A stretch of DNA of 64,000 bases. It comes from Aedes albopictus (Eukaryota > Arthropoda > Insecta > Diptera > Culicidae). Location of the stretch: positions 18,543,440-18,607,439 of the forward strand of contig NC_085138.1 of the NCBI RefSeq assembly GCF_035046485.1, read 5' to 3'. Under the pieces are notes generated by a model. It saw nothing but the letters and a program-made list of their open reading frames with translations. It was not told the origin of the DNA and searched no databases. Made by a program: the position numbers and the translations under genes. This document shows positions 63,647-64,000 of this stretch, in pieces; position 1 is the stretch's first letter, and each line of letters starts with the position of its first letter.

Positions 63647-63969
63647 GTGTACCAGTTATGGCAATAGTACCTCAAATTCGCCATAGTTGATTTTCAACCT
63701 TTAACGACGCAAATCATCAAGAAAAAATATGTGAACAATAGATCACGTTCATAAAAGATGATTGCACTCATTCAAATGTCTCATTTTGCTCAAATTATGT
63801 TAGAAATAAATCATTTTCCTTAAAATTTCGGCTTCCTTGCACCCTATTTCGCCATAGTGTACCAGTTATGGCAAATCCCATAAGGAATGCATGTAAATAG
63901 TGCGAAGTGGAACCGATATTAAAAAGTATGTCCATAACTGGTACAGGGTTCCTATCATTGGCACACTCC
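63647..63969. mobile_element. MITE-like repeat with GTACCAGTTAT motifs, copy 2 (inverted)
   Basis: Matches 40436-40757 in reverse. Motifs lie at 63649, 63859 and 63934. The last segment reads CCTATCATTGGCACACTCCG, the complement of the start of copy 1's core. Confidence 0.72.
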
Positions 63970-64000
63970 GTATAAAATAGTAAAAGTGGGTTTGGATCAG

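Overview
The window is transposon-dense DNA from an insect nuclear genome, most likely a culicine mosquito of the Aedes type. The evidence is the mix of element families: LOA-, RTE-, R1- and Jockey/CR1-type LINEs, Ty3/gypsy elements, several tRNA-headed SINE families sharing one 3' module, and many short inverted-repeat elements with TA, TTAA, 4-bp or 8-bp target duplications. There are no operons, bacterial genes, CRISPR arrays or viral genomes. Most of the sequence is nested mobile elements at different stages of decay.

Layout. 1-163: edge of a SINE. 200-3055: decayed LOA-clade LINE (+), split by a truncated LINE tail (885-1405). 3056-5990: Jockey/CR1-type LINE (-) with an 886-codon open frame. 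6203-11017: RTE-clade LINE (-) bounded by a 12-bp target duplication and split by a DNA transposon (8844-10471) that holds a 500-base assembly gap. 11682-13474: a tRNA-Gly-type SINE, a small foldback and a TA-flanked element with perfect 31-bp termini. 14172-23323: complete Ty3/gypsy retrotransposon (-) with 1067-bp LTRs, intact gag and pol. 24081-28490: AT-rich repeats and nested inverted-repeat elements. 30542-39190: a second complete Ty3/gypsy retrotransposon (-) with 1249-bp LTRs. 40274-48350: MITE-like elements and a decayed R1-type LINE (+) split by a 1.4-kb DNA element. 50114-57048: a chimeric SINE, a ~300-bp tandem array broken by younger insertions, a pogo-like element containing two others, and a hAT-like insert inside a foldback. 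58456-64000: a host gene 5' end with its intronic elements.

Host signal. The best cellular gene evidence is two short coding exons on the + strand (59358-59384 and 59730-59840). They join in phase, have consensus splice sites, and begin a protein I do not recognise. GC-rich, gene-free islands at 13477-14171 joined to 23328-24000, at 30321-30541 joined to 39195-39900, and at 48540-49565 look like promoter or 5'-leader DNA. They could belong to alternative first exons of this gene or of another one. That link is inference.

How the parts relate. Both gypsy elements make Gag from the first frame and Gag-Pol by a -1 frameshift at the same A AAA AAC heptamer; neither has an env-like frame. Their LTR pairs look identical by eye, so both insertions are young. 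Several insertions can be undone on paper by removing the element plus one target duplication, which restores the interrupted reading frame or repeat and gives a relative order of insertion.
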